From: Bolinopsis microptera
Lineage: Eukaryota > Ctenophora > Tentaculata > Lobata > Bolinopsidae
Direction: 5' to 3'
Length of the DNA: 60,000 bases
NCBI RefSeq assembly: GCF_026151205.1
Contig: NC_087077.1
Coordinates: 12,252,983-12,312,982, forward strand
Shown here: positions 35,815 to 45,628 of the stretch, piece by piece
How the letters are laid out: every line of letters begins with the position of its first letter
Position numbering within the stretch: position 1 is the first letter of the stretch
Made by a program: the position numbers and the translations under genes
Notes under the pieces: generated by a model
Told to the model about the DNA's origin: nothing
Database searches by the model: none
What the model saw: only the letters and a program-made list of their open reading frames with translations

Positions 35815-36929
35815 ACTCTATTTTCCTCTCAGTTACCCACTTTTATCTGGCTTCTCTGTTTTTACGGACGATGTCGCTTCTCATGCGGATATTTTGTTCA
35901 AAGGTCAGAAGTAAAAATAAGTTTAGTACAGAGAATCACTTCTCTATATCTATCAACTGTTAATCTGCAAAATATGACCGTGAACTCGAATGCCTGCCTT
36001 ATAATTTGAATTCACTTGTTCCACGATATTATCTGATGTGTACAGCACAGTGAACATATTATTCAGCGCTGTTGTTATATTGAAAATGTCATCAAGTTGA
36101 TTTAAAATTTTTATATATCCATGTCGAGTATGTTGTGTCATATTGTTTTCGATTAATCTTGAGTTATTCACCTTATCATTTATTTCTTCGATATAATAGT
36201 AATAGAAACGTAGATGTCCTTTATATCTGTTGACACACGCAGTTAAAAGTTGCATTTGAATTTGCCTGTTATCGTAGGATTAGCTCGTCGGTCTAAATCA
36301 TAACAATCAATTGATGTTTTCTGAAAGAGAAAGGAGAGATCTACCAAATGCGTTTTATTATATTTATTTTTTCAGCTTCAATCCCAAACTACTCCAACAG
36401 CTTTCAAGGGATCATCCTGAAACTTGGAAGGCACAAACTTGACACTTCTTCAAAGATTTTGGCCTGAAGAGAATTTTGTTTCATGTCACCAGTAAAACTG
36501 TTAAGAGAAATGAATTGGGATTTAAGCTGTGAAATCGCACGCATTGTAGACATGCAGATTGATATTTTAATGAGATATAGTAGATCTCACTTTCATATCC
36601 CAGAAATCATGAAATCGATCATTGTTATCAAACTCCTCAATACCTGCACATTGCACATCTACTCCTATTATGCTATTAGTATTACACTTGACTTCATACC
36701 CTTAGCACTAGAATATGCACCATGAGTGTACATTATATGGACTGTTCGTAGATATATGCCCTTCTTTAGTCTGATTAGATTCCTAGCTTAACTTCGTCAA
36801 ACGGCATTGTTCTAATTGGTTTAGAATTATGAGAAGGTAAGGTATACCTGCTCAAGGTGAGAGTAATGGTGGAGGGGTGATATTGTTGAGACTAACATTA
36901 CAACTGTTCCCTAGGAGTGTGTTGTGGGT
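35815..36929. other. intergenic region, cluster genes 1 and 2
   Basis: AT-rich, with only accidental open frames (for example 36483-36725). It presumably holds the 3' end of gene 1. It ends with an acceptor-like CAACTGTTCCCTAG at 36914, 15 bases before the next ATG. Confidence 0.5.
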
Positions 36930-38642
36930 ATGATCTCGGATAACCCTGAGGTGCAGGTGGTGGATGATGGTGTTAAAGCTGGTTCCAACTGGGACTGTTC
37001 TAACTGTGGGTTCAGTAACCTGGAGGATAGATCCAGGTGCAAGGAGTGCTCTCTTCCTGGCAGTACCTGTGTAGTTACTGTAGAGCAGCCACCCAGCCTG
37101 CACAAGCGAAAGCACCCTACCCTAATTGAAGGCGACCAGAGCACCTGGAAGTGCGATACTTGCGCTCACAGGAACTTTGCGAGTGCGAGTGAGTGCTTCA
37201 AGTGCAAGACTTCGCAGGAGGTGCAGCTGAAGCGCAAGAAAGAGAACCCCAACAACTGGACCTGTACCGAGTGCAGGAACAGTAACTGGCCCCACAGGAC
37301 CGTATGTAACCGCTGCTCAGCGCCCAAGTCTGGCTACGAGAACCAGATAAACAGGAACGGAGGTGGCGATGCGGACTGGACCTGTCTGAACTGCGACAAC
37401 ATCAACCGACCCTTCCGACAGGAGTGCAACAAGTGCAAAATGAGCAAACAAGAGGCAGTTGACCCACGCACCCAGCATGGGAGGACCAATCAGGATTGGT
37501 TGTGTATGAGCTGTGGAAACAGCAACTACCCGTACAGAATAGCCTGCAACAAGTGCAAGTTACCCAAGCAGCAAGCCATGACTGCTACCAGATCTTTTGA
37601 TAGTGATAAGCCGGAAAACTGGCTGTGTTTTAACTGTGATAACGTGAACCTGCCTTTCCGTACGGAGTGCAACAAATGCAAGCTGGAGAAAAAGGAAGCG
37701 ATTAACCCGGAGACTGCCTTCAAGCGAACAAACAGGGACTGGAAGTGCACCGTATGTGAGAACGTTAACTTTTACTACCGAGTCTTCTGTAACAAGTGTC
37801 AGCTACCTAAAAGTGAGATTGGAGAAGAGATGGGACGGGGTGGGGACAGTGAAGGAGTGAAATGTAACAACTACACTTCCTACGGGGGAATACCCCACAC
37901 TGGAGGTCCCAACCCTGCAGTGCCCCACACGGGAGTAGCCCACACTGGAGTTCACAACCCTGCAGTGCCCCACTCAGCAGTGCCCCTCCCCTCAGAGCTG
38001 CGCGGTGTCCCCACGGAACCCATAGAGCAAGCTGCTGCACAGATGTTCCAAGAGCAGGTCCAGAAGGGAACAGTTCCCGCCAGTGCAGCTAGCTTTACCA
38101 TGGAGCACGATATTGTCAACAACAGAACAGACAACTGGACCTGCTATAACTGTGATAACCTCAACTATCCTCTCAGAACTCAGTGTAATAAGTGTAGTAT
38201 GTCAAAAGCAGAAGCGGTGGCGCCAGAGACGCGCGCAGGACGCTTAGCCTCAGGGGACACGCAGTGGCAGTGCGCCGGGTGCGGCAACAACAACTATCAC
38301 TTCAGATTGGCGTGCAACAAGTGCAAGGCCGATCGTCCGCCCAGAAACGCAAGTGAGCTGTACACCTGCAGCGATCAGGCCTACAGTGGTGGGTATCCTG
38401 TACAGCAATACGACTCTTCTTACAACACAGGGGGGTCTGTTGCCCGGACAACTAATGCGCCAACTTCAAACTGGATCTGTAGTGATTGTGAGAATGTCAA
38501 CTGGCCTAAACGGACCAAATGTAATAAGTGTGGTGTGGAAAAGAGCGCTCAGAATCCCAATTGGCTATGTGCTTACTGTAAACACATCAACTATTCCTTT
38601 GTTTCTCACTGTAACAGTTGCAAAGCTGCTAAAGATAGCTGA
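36930..38642 (+). CDS. protein with eleven RanBP2-type zinc fingers
   Basis: 570 residues in one exon, starting at ATG 36930, the first ATG after the acceptor at 36914. Eleven fingers of the W-x-C-x2-C-x3-N-x6-C-x2-C pattern begin near residues 21, 73, 109, 149, 188, 230, 270, 402, 445, 514 and 545. They are joined by short linkers, except for a Pro/Thr/His-rich spacer at about 310-370 with repeated PHTG..VPH. Most fingers carry NKC at the second Cys pair and an aromatic-Pro-x-Arg core (NLPFR, NYPYR, NWPHR) in place of the NFARR seen in its neighbours, so they form a separate subclass. There is no RRM, RGG or recognised catalytic domain. RanBP2 fingers of this spacing bind single-stranded RNA or ubiquitin. 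The Arg after the aromatic residue favours RNA, but substrate and role are inference. I know no named protein with this architecture. Confidence 0.85.
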   Translation: MISDNPEVQVVDDGVKAGSNWDCSNCGFSNLEDRSRCKECSLPGSTCVVTVEQPPSLHKRKHPTLIEGDQSTWKCDTCAHRNFASASECFKCKTSQEVQLKRKKENPNNWTCTECRNSNWPHRTVCNRCSAPKSGYENQINRNGGGDADWTCLNCDNINRPFRQECNKCKMSKQEAVDPRTQHGRTNQDWLCMSCGNSNYPYRIACNKCKLPKQQAMTATRSFDSDKPENWLCFNCDNVNLPFRTECNKCKLEKKEAINPETAFKRTNRDWKCTVCENVNFYYRVFCNKCQLPKSEIGEEMGRGGDSEGVKCNNYTSYGGIPHTGGPNPAVPHTGVAHTGVHNPAVPHSAVPLPSELRGVPTEPIEQAAAQMFQEQVQKGTVPASAASFTMEHDIVNNRTDNWTCYNCDNLNYPLRTQCNKCSMSKAEAVAPETRAGRLASGDTQWQCAGCGNNNYHFRLACNKCKADRPPRNASELYTCSDQAYSGGYPVQQYDSSYNTGGSVARTTNAPTSNWICSDCENVNWPKRTKCNKCGVEKSAQNPNWLCAYCKHINYSFVSHCNSCKAAKDS

Positions 38643-38770
38643 TGGTAACCTTGTTGCTCTGGTAACACACTTGTTGCTCCATTCCATGATATTTTCTGTC
38701 TCGTATAGGTCGGCTGCTGTGGTAAGGTAAACATCCGAGGTTCTGTTACTAAGGTAAAATAACCTAGTTT
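38640..38770 (+). promoter_or_regulatory. GGT/GGTAA-rich 3' flank of cluster gene 2
   Basis: About eight GGT trinucleotides in 130 nt, several as GGTAAC or GGTAAGGTAAAC, against two ACC. They begin right after the stop codon, so they should lie in the 3' UTR. GGU and AGGUAA are the known ligands of ZRANB2/FUS-type fingers. Function here is inferred only. Confidence 0.4.
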
Positions 38771-39243
38771 CGGTTACTATATTTGCTTACCTTAATTTGT
38801 ACATGGGTATTTGACCAAGTTGTCTGTTTGTTGGTTTTGCATTTTATAAACATATAATTATACTTTATTGTGTGCTTTTGTTTATATGTATTTTTAAATT
38901 CGCTGTAAATTTTGCATTTTAAGCGAATAATGTTAGATATTGATTAGCCTAGGATATATATATTTTGGAAATTTATCTGTGGTTTTCAATGTGATCCCTT
39001 AAAATAGGGCTTGTGGAAGTTTTTAGATCTGTCTGTAAAATTGAGGGTAAGATGGTTTGTCAGTGTTAGTATAGAAAATGTTGTGTCAGTTTACCCAGTT
39101 TTCTATTTGTGATTGTGATAATATGAAAATAGTGCTTACTGTAAAGCATCTCCACTCCGATCCATAGCTAATTTTTACCTTTTTCTCGGCATTTTGTAGA
39201 GAAAAACTGTCTGGAGCTAAGATTAAAGTGGAAATGTGTCGGG
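38771..39243. other. AT-rich intergenic DNA
   Basis: No gene is seen. It is probably the remainder of the gene 2 3' UTR and intergenic sequence. Confidence 0.5.
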
Positions 39244-39472
39244 TGCTAAGATTAAAGCGGAAATGTGCTGTGTTGGGTCTGTTAGTTTGAACTGGAACTG
39301 TGCTGTGTTGGGTCTGTTAGTTTGAACGGGAACTGTGCTGTGTTGGGTCTGTTAGTTTAAAGTGGAACTATTTCGGGATCTGTAAGTCAAAGTGAAAACT
39401 GGAACTGTGTGGTTGTGGAGTCTGTTAGTTTAAAGTGGAACTGTGTGGAGTCTGTCAGTTTAAAGTGGGTTG
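39244..39472 (+). repeat. about 36-bp degenerate tandem repeat upstream of cluster gene 3
   Basis: Five to six imperfect units carrying GGAACTGTG, TGTTGGGTCTGTTAGTTT and AAGTGGAACT blocks. The last ends just before the acceptor of the next gene, so the repeat lies in its promoter, intron or outron. Confidence 0.8.
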
Positions 39473-39502
39473 CCATGGTAACAAACAATTATTTAGGTTG
39501 CC

Positions 39503-40057
39503 ATGAGTGGTCGATATGAAGATAGAGACTATGGTGGTCGATATGATCGGCGGGACGACAGAATGGGGGGCGGCGGGCCTCAGCGAAGAGCAGGAGATTG
39601 GGACTGTGATGACTGTGGGTTCCACAACTATGCTAGCAGAAGTGAGTGTTTTAAGTGCAGAGTGCCTAAGAGTGGAGGCGGTGGTGGTGGTGGTGGTGGT
39701 GGAGGAGGAGGTGGCAGGCGAAGGTCCAGGTCCAGATCCCCACCACGCAGACGGGGTGGTTCCAGGTCCCCTCCCCGTGGTTACGGTGGCGGCTACAACA
39801 ATGCCAACGATCGGGGAGACAACTGGGAATGTTCTAAGTGTTTTTTCAGTAATTTTGCACGAAGGTTTGAGTGTATGAAGTGCAGGACGCCTAAAAGTGG
39901 AGGCTCTGGTGGCGGAGGCAGAGTGGGTGGTGGTGATCGTGGTGATCGACGGGGCGGTGGGCCAGAACGCAGAGCTGGGGATTGGAATTGCAAAGAATGT
40001 GACTTCAGTAACTTCGCCAGCCGAGATGCCTGCTACAAGTGCAACGCTCCTAAATAG
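39503..40057 (+). CDS. small RGG/RS protein with three RanBP2 fingers
   Basis: 184 residues, single exon. Fingers lie at about 33-53 (DWDCDDCGFHNYASRSECFK), 107-127 (NWECSKC..NFARRFECMKC) and 160-180 (DWNCKECDFSNFASRDACYK), each with the N-[FY]-A-[RS]-R core of RNA-binding RanBP2 fingers. Between fingers 1 and 2 are a long Gly run, an RRRSRSRSPPRRR stretch and RSPP repeats; Gly/Arg stretches follow finger 2. It resembles the C-terminal half of the FET-like gene with the RRM removed. The protein is very basic and probably nuclear. The ATG lies six bases after an acceptor (ATTTAG|GTTGCC). It is the third same-strand gene of the cluster, 0.86 kb after the stop of gene 2. Confidence 0.85.
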   Translation: MSGRYEDRDYGGRYDRRDDRMGGGGPQRRAGDWDCDDCGFHNYASRSECFKCRVPKSGGGGGGGGGGGGGGRRRSRSRSPPRRRGGSRSPPRGYGGGYNNANDRGDNWECSKCFFSNFARRFECMKCRTPKSGGSGGGGRVGGGDRGDRRGGGPERRAGDWNCKECDFSNFASRDACYKCNAPK

Positions 40058-40232
40058 AGCAATCCTCCAGCCTATGCCTGACAATGTCTTGTTTGGAACT
40101 TTTATTGGACTCCGTGAAACTTACAAAGGATTTGACCAATTATGACTGATCTTATGATGCAAACTGAATTTTTCAGAATTTTTCACGTTTTAAAACTTTT
40201 TAAGATGTTTTAAATGTAAAACATGCTACTAT

Positions 40233-40356
40233 GGGGGGAAGCCAAGGGGAATTTTGTGGTATTTTGGGAAATACCTTCATGGATTTTGGAAAACCTCCAT
40301 AATAGAGTCCCGCATAATACCACAAAATAGCACAAAATTCCCCTTGGCTTCCCCCC
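40233..40356. mobile_element. 124-bp MITE with G-run ends
   Basis: Inverted ends GGGGGGAAGCCAAGGGGAAT and its complement, with further complementary GGTATTTTG/CATAATACCAC parts inside, give an almost complete hairpin. The unit is flanked by TACTAT (40227-40232 and 40357-40362). It is related in style to the element at 26197 (CCAAGGGGAA shared). It lies in the 3' region of cluster gene 3. Confidence 0.75.
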
Positions 40357-40769
40357 TACTATTATATCATATGTTATCTCGCCGAATGCTTATTCTATTT
40401 TTCAATGATAATTATCTGTATTCTAAAGGTTGATTTTATTGCATCGATTATCGTCCGTAGATACTGCAATTGCCATTTGCATTGATCAATTGTTTAGATA
40501 CTCACTTTTCAAGGGATCGTTCACATAAAACGTAACCAGACTTTTGTCTTTTTTTTATAAAGACCCCTCCTCCCCACAAAGCTTACAATTTTTCTAAACC
40601 CCCTCCCCTAGCTATGAACGATCCCTAAATGTGATGGTGTAACTTAGAGGAAGGACGAAGACCAAACTTTATTGGCTGCTTATAAACCCCTTCAAACTCA
40701 TCCTCCGTATTCCTGAAATAAAATATTGCATATTTATGTTATTTATGTATTTAGTTGCGAGTTTTGAGT
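40357..40769. other. 3' flank of cluster gene 3
   Basis: Non-coding. It contains an AATAAA at 40717-40722, a plausible poly(A) signal, and no open frame worth listing. Confidence 0.5.
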
Positions 40770-40810
40770 AATAAAATTATCCATGAGCGTAAATTGTAAA
40801 TGTTTTAGGT
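40770..40810 (+). promoter_or_regulatory. poly(A) signal followed closely by splice acceptor
   Basis: AATAAA at 40770-40775 is followed 33 nt later by TGTTTTAG (AG at 40807-40808), two bases before the ATG of cluster gene 4. Such close poly(A)-signal/acceptor coupling is the arrangement seen between genes of trans-spliced operons, though a leader intron would also explain the acceptor. Confidence 0.4.
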
Positions 40811-41470
40811 ATGGGTGACCGGTACGGTAGTCGAGGCGGCGATAGTCGGCCAGGAGATTGGGTCTGCTACCAGTGCGAGACCAACAACTTTGCACGCCGC
40901 GATAAGTGCTTCAAATGTCAGGCCTCCAAAGGTGAAGATGACGGCGGTTATGGAGATGATGGGTACGGTCACGGCGGTGGCGGTGGTGGAGGCTATGGCG
41001 GTGGTGGTGGGGGTGGTGGTTACGGTCGCCGTGGGGGTTACGGTGGTGGTGGTGGTGGTGGAGGCGGCGGTGGCGGTTATAGAGGTGGTTATGATGACGG
41101 ATATGGTGATGACTACGGACACCGGCGGATGAGAAATAGGTCACGCTCACCCCCTAGATTCGAGAGCAGAGACCGTGGCAGCGGCGGTGGTGGCGGCGAG
41201 TACAGGGAGGGAGACTGGGAATGTTACAAGTGTGGTACCAACAACTTCGCTCGTCGCGAGGAGTGCTTCAAGTGCAGTCATTCTAGAGGCGGCGGTGGTC
41301 GAGGCGGCGGCGGACGTGGTGGTGGTGGTGGTGGTCGGGGCTCTGGTAGAGGCGGCGGCGGCGGTGGTGGAGAGGACAACTGGCGAGAGGGCGACTGGAG
41401 TTGTAATAGCTGCCAGCAACATAACTTTGCGAGAAGGGATCAGTGCTACAAGTGCGGGGAGCCTAAGTAA
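40811..41470 (+). CDS. glycine-rich protein with three RanBP2 fingers
   Basis: 219 residues, single exon. Fingers lie at about 16-36 (DWVCYQCETNNFARRDKCFK), 134-154 (DWECYKCGTNNFARREECFK) and 195-215 (DWSCNSCQQHNFARRDQCYK). All three have the intact NNFARR or HNFARR core that contacts GGU RNA in ZRANB2/FUS-type fingers. Between fingers 1 and 2 lie about 60 residues of G/Y/D-rich repeats and a RNRSRSPP motif; between 2 and 3 is a pure Gly/Arg (RGG) stretch. Charge and composition suggest a nuclear, phase-separating RNA-binding protein. It is a close relative of cluster genes 3 and 5. The start is clear: acceptor TTTTAG|GT then ATG. Confidence 0.88.
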   Translation: MGDRYGSRGGDSRPGDWVCYQCETNNFARRDKCFKCQASKGEDDGGYGDDGYGHGGGGGGGYGGGGGGGGYGRRGGYGGGGGGGGGGGGYRGGYDDGYGDDYGHRRMRNRSRSPPRFESRDRGSGGGGGEYREGDWECYKCGTNNFARREECFKCSHSRGGGGRGGGGRGGGGGGRGSGRGGGGGGGEDNWREGDWSCNSCQQHNFARRDQCYKCGEPK

Positions 41471-42096
41471 ACTGCAGCTAGCTGAATAGTTGATACCTTA
41501 CTGCAATCTAATACTCTATTACAGTATAGCTGTTTATCGTATAATTTTATCAAACCTTTATGTCTGCACTGGCGATGTTGTGACAATGTTTTTAAAGTAC
41601 GTCATTCCTCCAATTCCTTCACCCAGTTCCTATTTGAATCTTTCGCTTTTGTATAACTTATTCAATTATTTTATAACATAATTTTATATATCTTATCTTA
41701 TTTGTTAAAATTAGAAGCAAAGTTGAAAATTGAATTGAAAAGTTAGAAATGAGCTGAAACTACTTTGAAAAGTTATCCTCTATAATGCATCTGTCAAATT
41801 ATTAATAGTTATACATATGATTGTTTATAACCCAGGCTATAGTTTTCTTTTAGATAGTGCTTGTCCCTCAATTACAACAGATAACTTTTCTAAGTAAAAT
41901 TTGTGACAATATATTGACCTTGTAATAGGAAATTTTAACAAATCATTTGTAAGCTTTGCAGTGATTTGTGCTAGGTAAGCTGGTATGGTGTGGGCTTATC
42001 ATGTTAACAGTGGTGGGGTAGGAATGGTCTGGTGGGCGGGTGTGGTGGTGGGTTACCATAGTAACGGTACAGGACTAACACTATGTAACAGGTAGG
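41471..42096 (+). promoter_or_regulatory. intergenic region ending in a GGT-dense 5' flank
   Basis: The first 480 bases are AT-rich without a gene. The final 130 (about 41967-42096) contain some 13 GGT trinucleotides (GGTAAG, GGTATGG, GGTGGGG, GGTAGG) up to the acceptor AACAG|GTAGG in front of the gene 5 ATG. This density of the motif recognised by RanBP2-type RNA-binding fingers, right before a finger gene, is suggestive of autoregulation. Confidence 0.4.
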
Positions 42097-42588
42097 ATGA
42101 GTAGGAGGCGGCGGAACAGTGAGGAGCGTGATTGGTTTCCAGAAGGTTCTCGGGCCTCCAGGCGGGACAGCCTCAATGGAGCGCGGGAGTTCAAACAAGA
42201 GTTCAGACCCGGGGACTGGGACTGTGAGAGCTGCCAGGCCCACAACTTCGCCCGCAGAGACACTTGCTTCAAGTGTGACCGGGGCAGATCAGGTGGTGGT
42301 CGCAGGAGCAGATCTCCAGTTCGGCGGAGAGGGTCGCCAATATACCGGGACTACCGGGATCAACCCAGCTATTCGTATAAGGAGGGAGACTGGCAGTGTT
42401 CTAAGTGCTCCTTTGACAACTACGCCCGGCGGACTAGATGTTTTAAATGTGACAGGGTTAGATCAAACGGGGGCGGCGGGTCACGCAACGCCTCCAATTA
42501 CAGGGAGGGGGACTGGTTTTGTAGAGGCTGCGGCAAGGACAACTTCGCCAGTCGGACTGAATGTTTCAGATGTGGGCAGCGAAAGTGA
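42097..42588 (+). CDS. small arginine-rich protein with three RanBP2 fingers
   Basis: 163 residues, single exon. Fingers lie at about 40-60 (DWDCESCQAHNFARRDTCFK), 98-118 (DWQCSKCSFDNYARRTRCFK) and 138-158 (DWFCRGCGKDNFASRTECFR). The N-terminus is very basic (MSRRRRNSEERDW), and an RRSRSPVRRRGSP segment separates fingers 1 and 2. It has less Gly than genes 3 and 4. The ATG is five bases after CAG (or immediately after GTAG plus one base). It is probably a nuclear RNA-binding protein of the same group; no partner can be inferred beyond the cluster itself. Confidence 0.86.
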   Translation: MSRRRRNSEERDWFPEGSRASRRDSLNGAREFKQEFRPGDWDCESCQAHNFARRDTCFKCDRGRSGGGRRSRSPVRRRGSPIYRDYRDQPSYSYKEGDWQCSKCSFDNYARRTRCFKCDRVRSNGGGGSRNASNYREGDWFCRGCGKDNFASRTECFRCGQRK

Positions 42589-42890
42589 ATGTTCCCTCCT
42601 TGTGTTGGTTTTTGGGGAAACTAGTCGCTATGTTGGAAGGGATTTTAGGTTTTCTCCCATGTGCCAACAGCATGAGTTATTTTAGATTTGCTGCAAGTTT
42701 ACTCATGAAGTTTATTAGTAATTAGTATCACACATACCCGGGCCAGACTATTTAACTTTTTACAAATGTATGATATAGCTTTAATGATGTTTTTATTCTA
42801 GAGTTATAATTTCCGTGGAATTAAATTTTTGATTTTGATGACTATTTACAAGTTTATGAATTGTAGATTATTGTTTACGCGTTGTGGAAT
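42589..42890. other. proximal 3' flank of cluster gene 5
   Basis: AT-rich non-coding sequence leading into the GGT-rich block. Confidence 0.5.
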
Positions 42891-43105
42891 TTTGGTTACC
42901 GTTAATAGGGTGTGTAAGTGTATACTGTAAGTACAGTGATTGTTGGTGAGGTTGGTAATTATAGTAAATACAGGTGGGTCGGTCAATATAATCATTTTTT
43001 GTAGACTTAACTTATTGTTGGTAAGGTTGTTAAATATAGTCACAGTTGGTAACATTATGTAAATATCTGTAGGGTTGGTAACTAAGGTAATTGCTGGTAG
43101 GTTAA
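42891..43105 (+). promoter_or_regulatory. GGT-dense 3' flank of cluster gene 5
   Basis: By eye I count 16 GGT against one ACC in about 215 nt, with TTGGTAA, AAGGTAATT and GGTTGGTAACT recurring at intervals of 10-30 nt. The strand bias means the motif is dense in the sense RNA. The block lies 300-520 nt after the stop codon, where a 3' UTR or downstream outron would be. Binding by the cluster's own fingers is inference. Confidence 0.45.
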
Positions 43106-43767
43106 GAATTGTATTTTGGTTTGTAAACTATATTTATAGCTCTATTTTGCACTTTTGAGCTCTCAAAACTGTGGCACATGGGTATCAGGTAGCGTCCCCG
43201 GTGCTGAGACCCACATATTTAAGATAAAATCAAGCTCGTTGTAAGTGCCTTCAAGTCCAAAACAGAAATAACGAACACATTTTTAAATGTCTCACGCTTA
43301 ACTTTTCGGGTTTCTATGGCAATCCTAGTCTTACTTAAGCACCTCTTTGATTATCATGGGCGGACAAACTTTGAGGTACATTTAATTAACAGTAATTCAC
43401 ACGAACCTAGATATGATAAGCTGATTTCTTTTCAGGCCAAAGTTTGTAACCCTTTTCGAGCTGAGCTGTTGATGCTTACAAGTAAAATCCCGCATAAATA
43501 TATGCCCAATCTGTATGAGATAAAGATGGTATTGCAATGACCAGAAACTGAATTGTAAATACAATTTCTGTAGATAGATATGACTCAGTATCAGTTCCAT
43601 CATTGCTTATCAGTGTATGAACGTTATAGTCCCTACTTTGTATCTGAAACTATGAAGTATGAGTCCTTTAAAGGGGTACAATTAGTACAATACCGGTAAC
43701 TGTATGTTGGTTGGTATGGTTACTATTAAGTGCACTACTAACGAGAGTATCTCAGGTAAGGTGAGGT
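43106..43767. other. intergenic region before cluster gene 6
   Basis: No gene is seen: the short open frames at 43316-43540 lack support. The last 100 bases again hold many GGT (CCGGTAAC, TTGGTTGGTATGG) and end CTCAGGTAAGGTGAGGTATG, where the final ATG is the gene 6 start. Confidence 0.45.
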
Positions 43768-45312
43768 ATGTCAGGAATGCCCGGAGGTGAGGTTTGGAGG
43801 TGTGGTAGCTGTCACTCCCCCAACTCCCCTCTCCACAGGATGTGTACTAGCTGTAAGAAGTGGCGTGACCTTGACTGGAGTTGTGTGATGTGTGGTTATA
43901 AGAACTTCTCTAAAAGAGATACGTGTAAGGAGTGTGGGGCCGGTCACGTGCCCGAGTTTAACAAGGAGGAAGGTAACTATAATGTTAGTAACCATGGCAA
44001 CTATAGTAACCATGGTAGTGTTTATCAGGAGGTTGACGAGGCAGGAGGTTACCAGGACCCGCACTCAGTGCCAGCTCAACCCTCCTTTCAGGCTGGAATC
44101 CTTGATACCCCTTACCAGGCGCCCGTAGAACCCCCCTACCAGGAGCAAGGTGAACTCCCGTGGATGTGTGGGATGTGCAATACGGAGAACACCCCCAAGA
44201 GAATCCTCTGTTTCGAGTGTTCGGGACACAGAGAGAGAGTAGAGGTCAGGAACAGAGCCGCGGAGAATCGCAGGCACAGCCTCCCTCCTCCCTTTCTCTC
44301 CCCTCACAGGGATGTGAGTAGAGTTCAGTACCACCAGGGAGGAGCTGTTGAGGACCAAACTCTGGACTGGCTGTGCTCCAACTGCAATAACCGGAACTTT
44401 GCTAAGAGGACGAATTGTAACGTCTGTAAGAAGGAGAGGGATGAGGTAGAGATGAGAAGAGAGGTTCCGCCCTGGATAGAACCCTCACTGAGTATCTCTC
44501 ACATAAGAGACCAGCCGCGTCACGGTTCATCCTCCAGTATTCCACTTGAGAGGCCTGAGGACAAAACTAAAGACTGGTCCTGCTCTGGCTGCAGCAACAG
44601 GAACTTCGCCAAACGACAAGAGTGCAACAGATGCAAGAAGCCTCGAGCAGAAGTGGAAGATAAGACGGTGGACTACGCTTGCGAAGAGACTCCCTCCCTG
44701 AAGAGGGGTCCTGACCCATTTATTAGAGCTCCAGTAAAAGCCCCGAGATACGGTCCCATCCCCCAAAGATACAGTCTCACCCCTCCAAAACAGGACTTTT
44801 ATCCGCAAAGACAAAGTGTCATGCCTCCGAGACACGGTCCCACTCCTCGTCAGGAGGACTTATCTAACGACTGGGTGTGCGGGAAATGTAAAATTAACTG
44901 CTTTGCCAAGAAGACAAACTGCTTCAGATGTGGAAAGCCCCGCTCAGAAGTGGAGAACAGAGAGGCAGATTTGAGGGAGTTTGACAGGCCGGTGGTCAGC
45001 TATCCAGCTCCACCTGTCTCCAGACCTCAACAGCACAACCTCTCCGGACACAACCTCCGTCTTAACACGGGCTCCTCCTGGAACCACCACCCTCCAGCCC
45101 CCTTGGAGCAGAAACGCAAATGGGTGGACGAAGACAAGGCTAACGATTGGAATTGCAAGCTCTGTAAAATAAACAACTTTGCAAAGAGAAAGTCTTGTTT
45201 TTCGTGCAATAAGAGCAGAGGAGAGTGTGAAGAGAGAAACGAGAAGTCAGATAACGTAAAAGTTGGTTCTGAGACAGAGGTTACAAATCTAGTCGAGGGA
45301 GCAGGGGACTGA
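43768..45312 (+). CDS. protein with seven RanBP2-type fingers
   Basis: 514 residues, single exon. Fingers begin near residues 9, 36, 131, 200, 269, 368 and 460. Fingers 4, 5 and 7 carry the NFAKR core; finger 2 has NFSKR. Finger 1 (SPNSPLHRMC) and finger 3 (ENTPKRILC) are divergent. In finger 6 (CKINCFAKKTNC) the conserved Asn of the C-x3-N position is replaced by Cys. Linkers of 50-90 residues are Pro/Arg/Gln/Tyr-rich, with repeated PPRHGP/PQRYS-type motifs and pairs such as RSEVENRE and RAEVEDK after several fingers, suggesting duplication of a finger-plus-linker module. There is no RRM and no RGG run, so it is distinct from genes 3-5. The ATG follows an acceptor CTCAG by 12 nt (or a TGAG by 3). 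AATAAA lies at 45550-45555, about 240 nt after the stop. Confidence 0.85.
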   Translation: MSGMPGGEVWRCGSCHSPNSPLHRMCTSCKKWRDLDWSCVMCGYKNFSKRDTCKECGAGHVPEFNKEEGNYNVSNHGNYSNHGSVYQEVDEAGGYQDPHSVPAQPSFQAGILDTPYQAPVEPPYQEQGELPWMCGMCNTENTPKRILCFECSGHRERVEVRNRAAENRRHSLPPPFLSPHRDVSRVQYHQGGAVEDQTLDWLCSNCNNRNFAKRTNCNVCKKERDEVEMRREVPPWIEPSLSISHIRDQPRHGSSSSIPLERPEDKTKDWSCSGCSNRNFAKRQECNRCKKPRAEVEDKTVDYACEETPSLKRGPDPFIRAPVKAPRYGPIPQRYSLTPPKQDFYPQRQSVMPPRHGPTPRQEDLSNDWVCGKCKINCFAKKTNCFRCGKPRSEVENREADLREFDRPVVSYPAPPVSRPQQHNLSGHNLRLNTGSSWNHHPPAPLEQKRKWVDEDKANDWNCKLCKINNFAKRKSCFSCNKSRGECEERNEKSDNVKVGSETEVTNLVEGAGD

Positions 45313-45549
45313 GCTCAGCTAGTGGTTTAATATTTTGGACATTAATTCATACGTTTACTTTTTCATAATTACAGAATACAGTTGCATAAATATGCCGTTG
45401 ACTTATGCGCTATTTTTAGAACTGGTTGTTAGCAAAACGAAGTTTATTTTCATTGATAACCTTGAGCATGAATATTGAAGTGTATGATATTTATTTCGTA
45501 TCCTTTCAGTGATTCTACCTCTTTGTTTTAATACCGGGAATTCATTAAT

Positions 45550-45555
45550 AATAAA
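45550..45555 (+). terminator. poly(A) signal AATAAA
   Basis: A canonical hexamer in AT-rich sequence 240 nt after the stop of cluster gene 6, overlapping a second copy (AATAAATAAAT). Confidence 0.5.
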
Positions 45556-45628
45556 TAAATTTACGAATATTTCCCTCAGAATTAGTGCCGTAATGTCAGG
45601 TTCATGTGTCCTTATTAGTAAATTCCAA

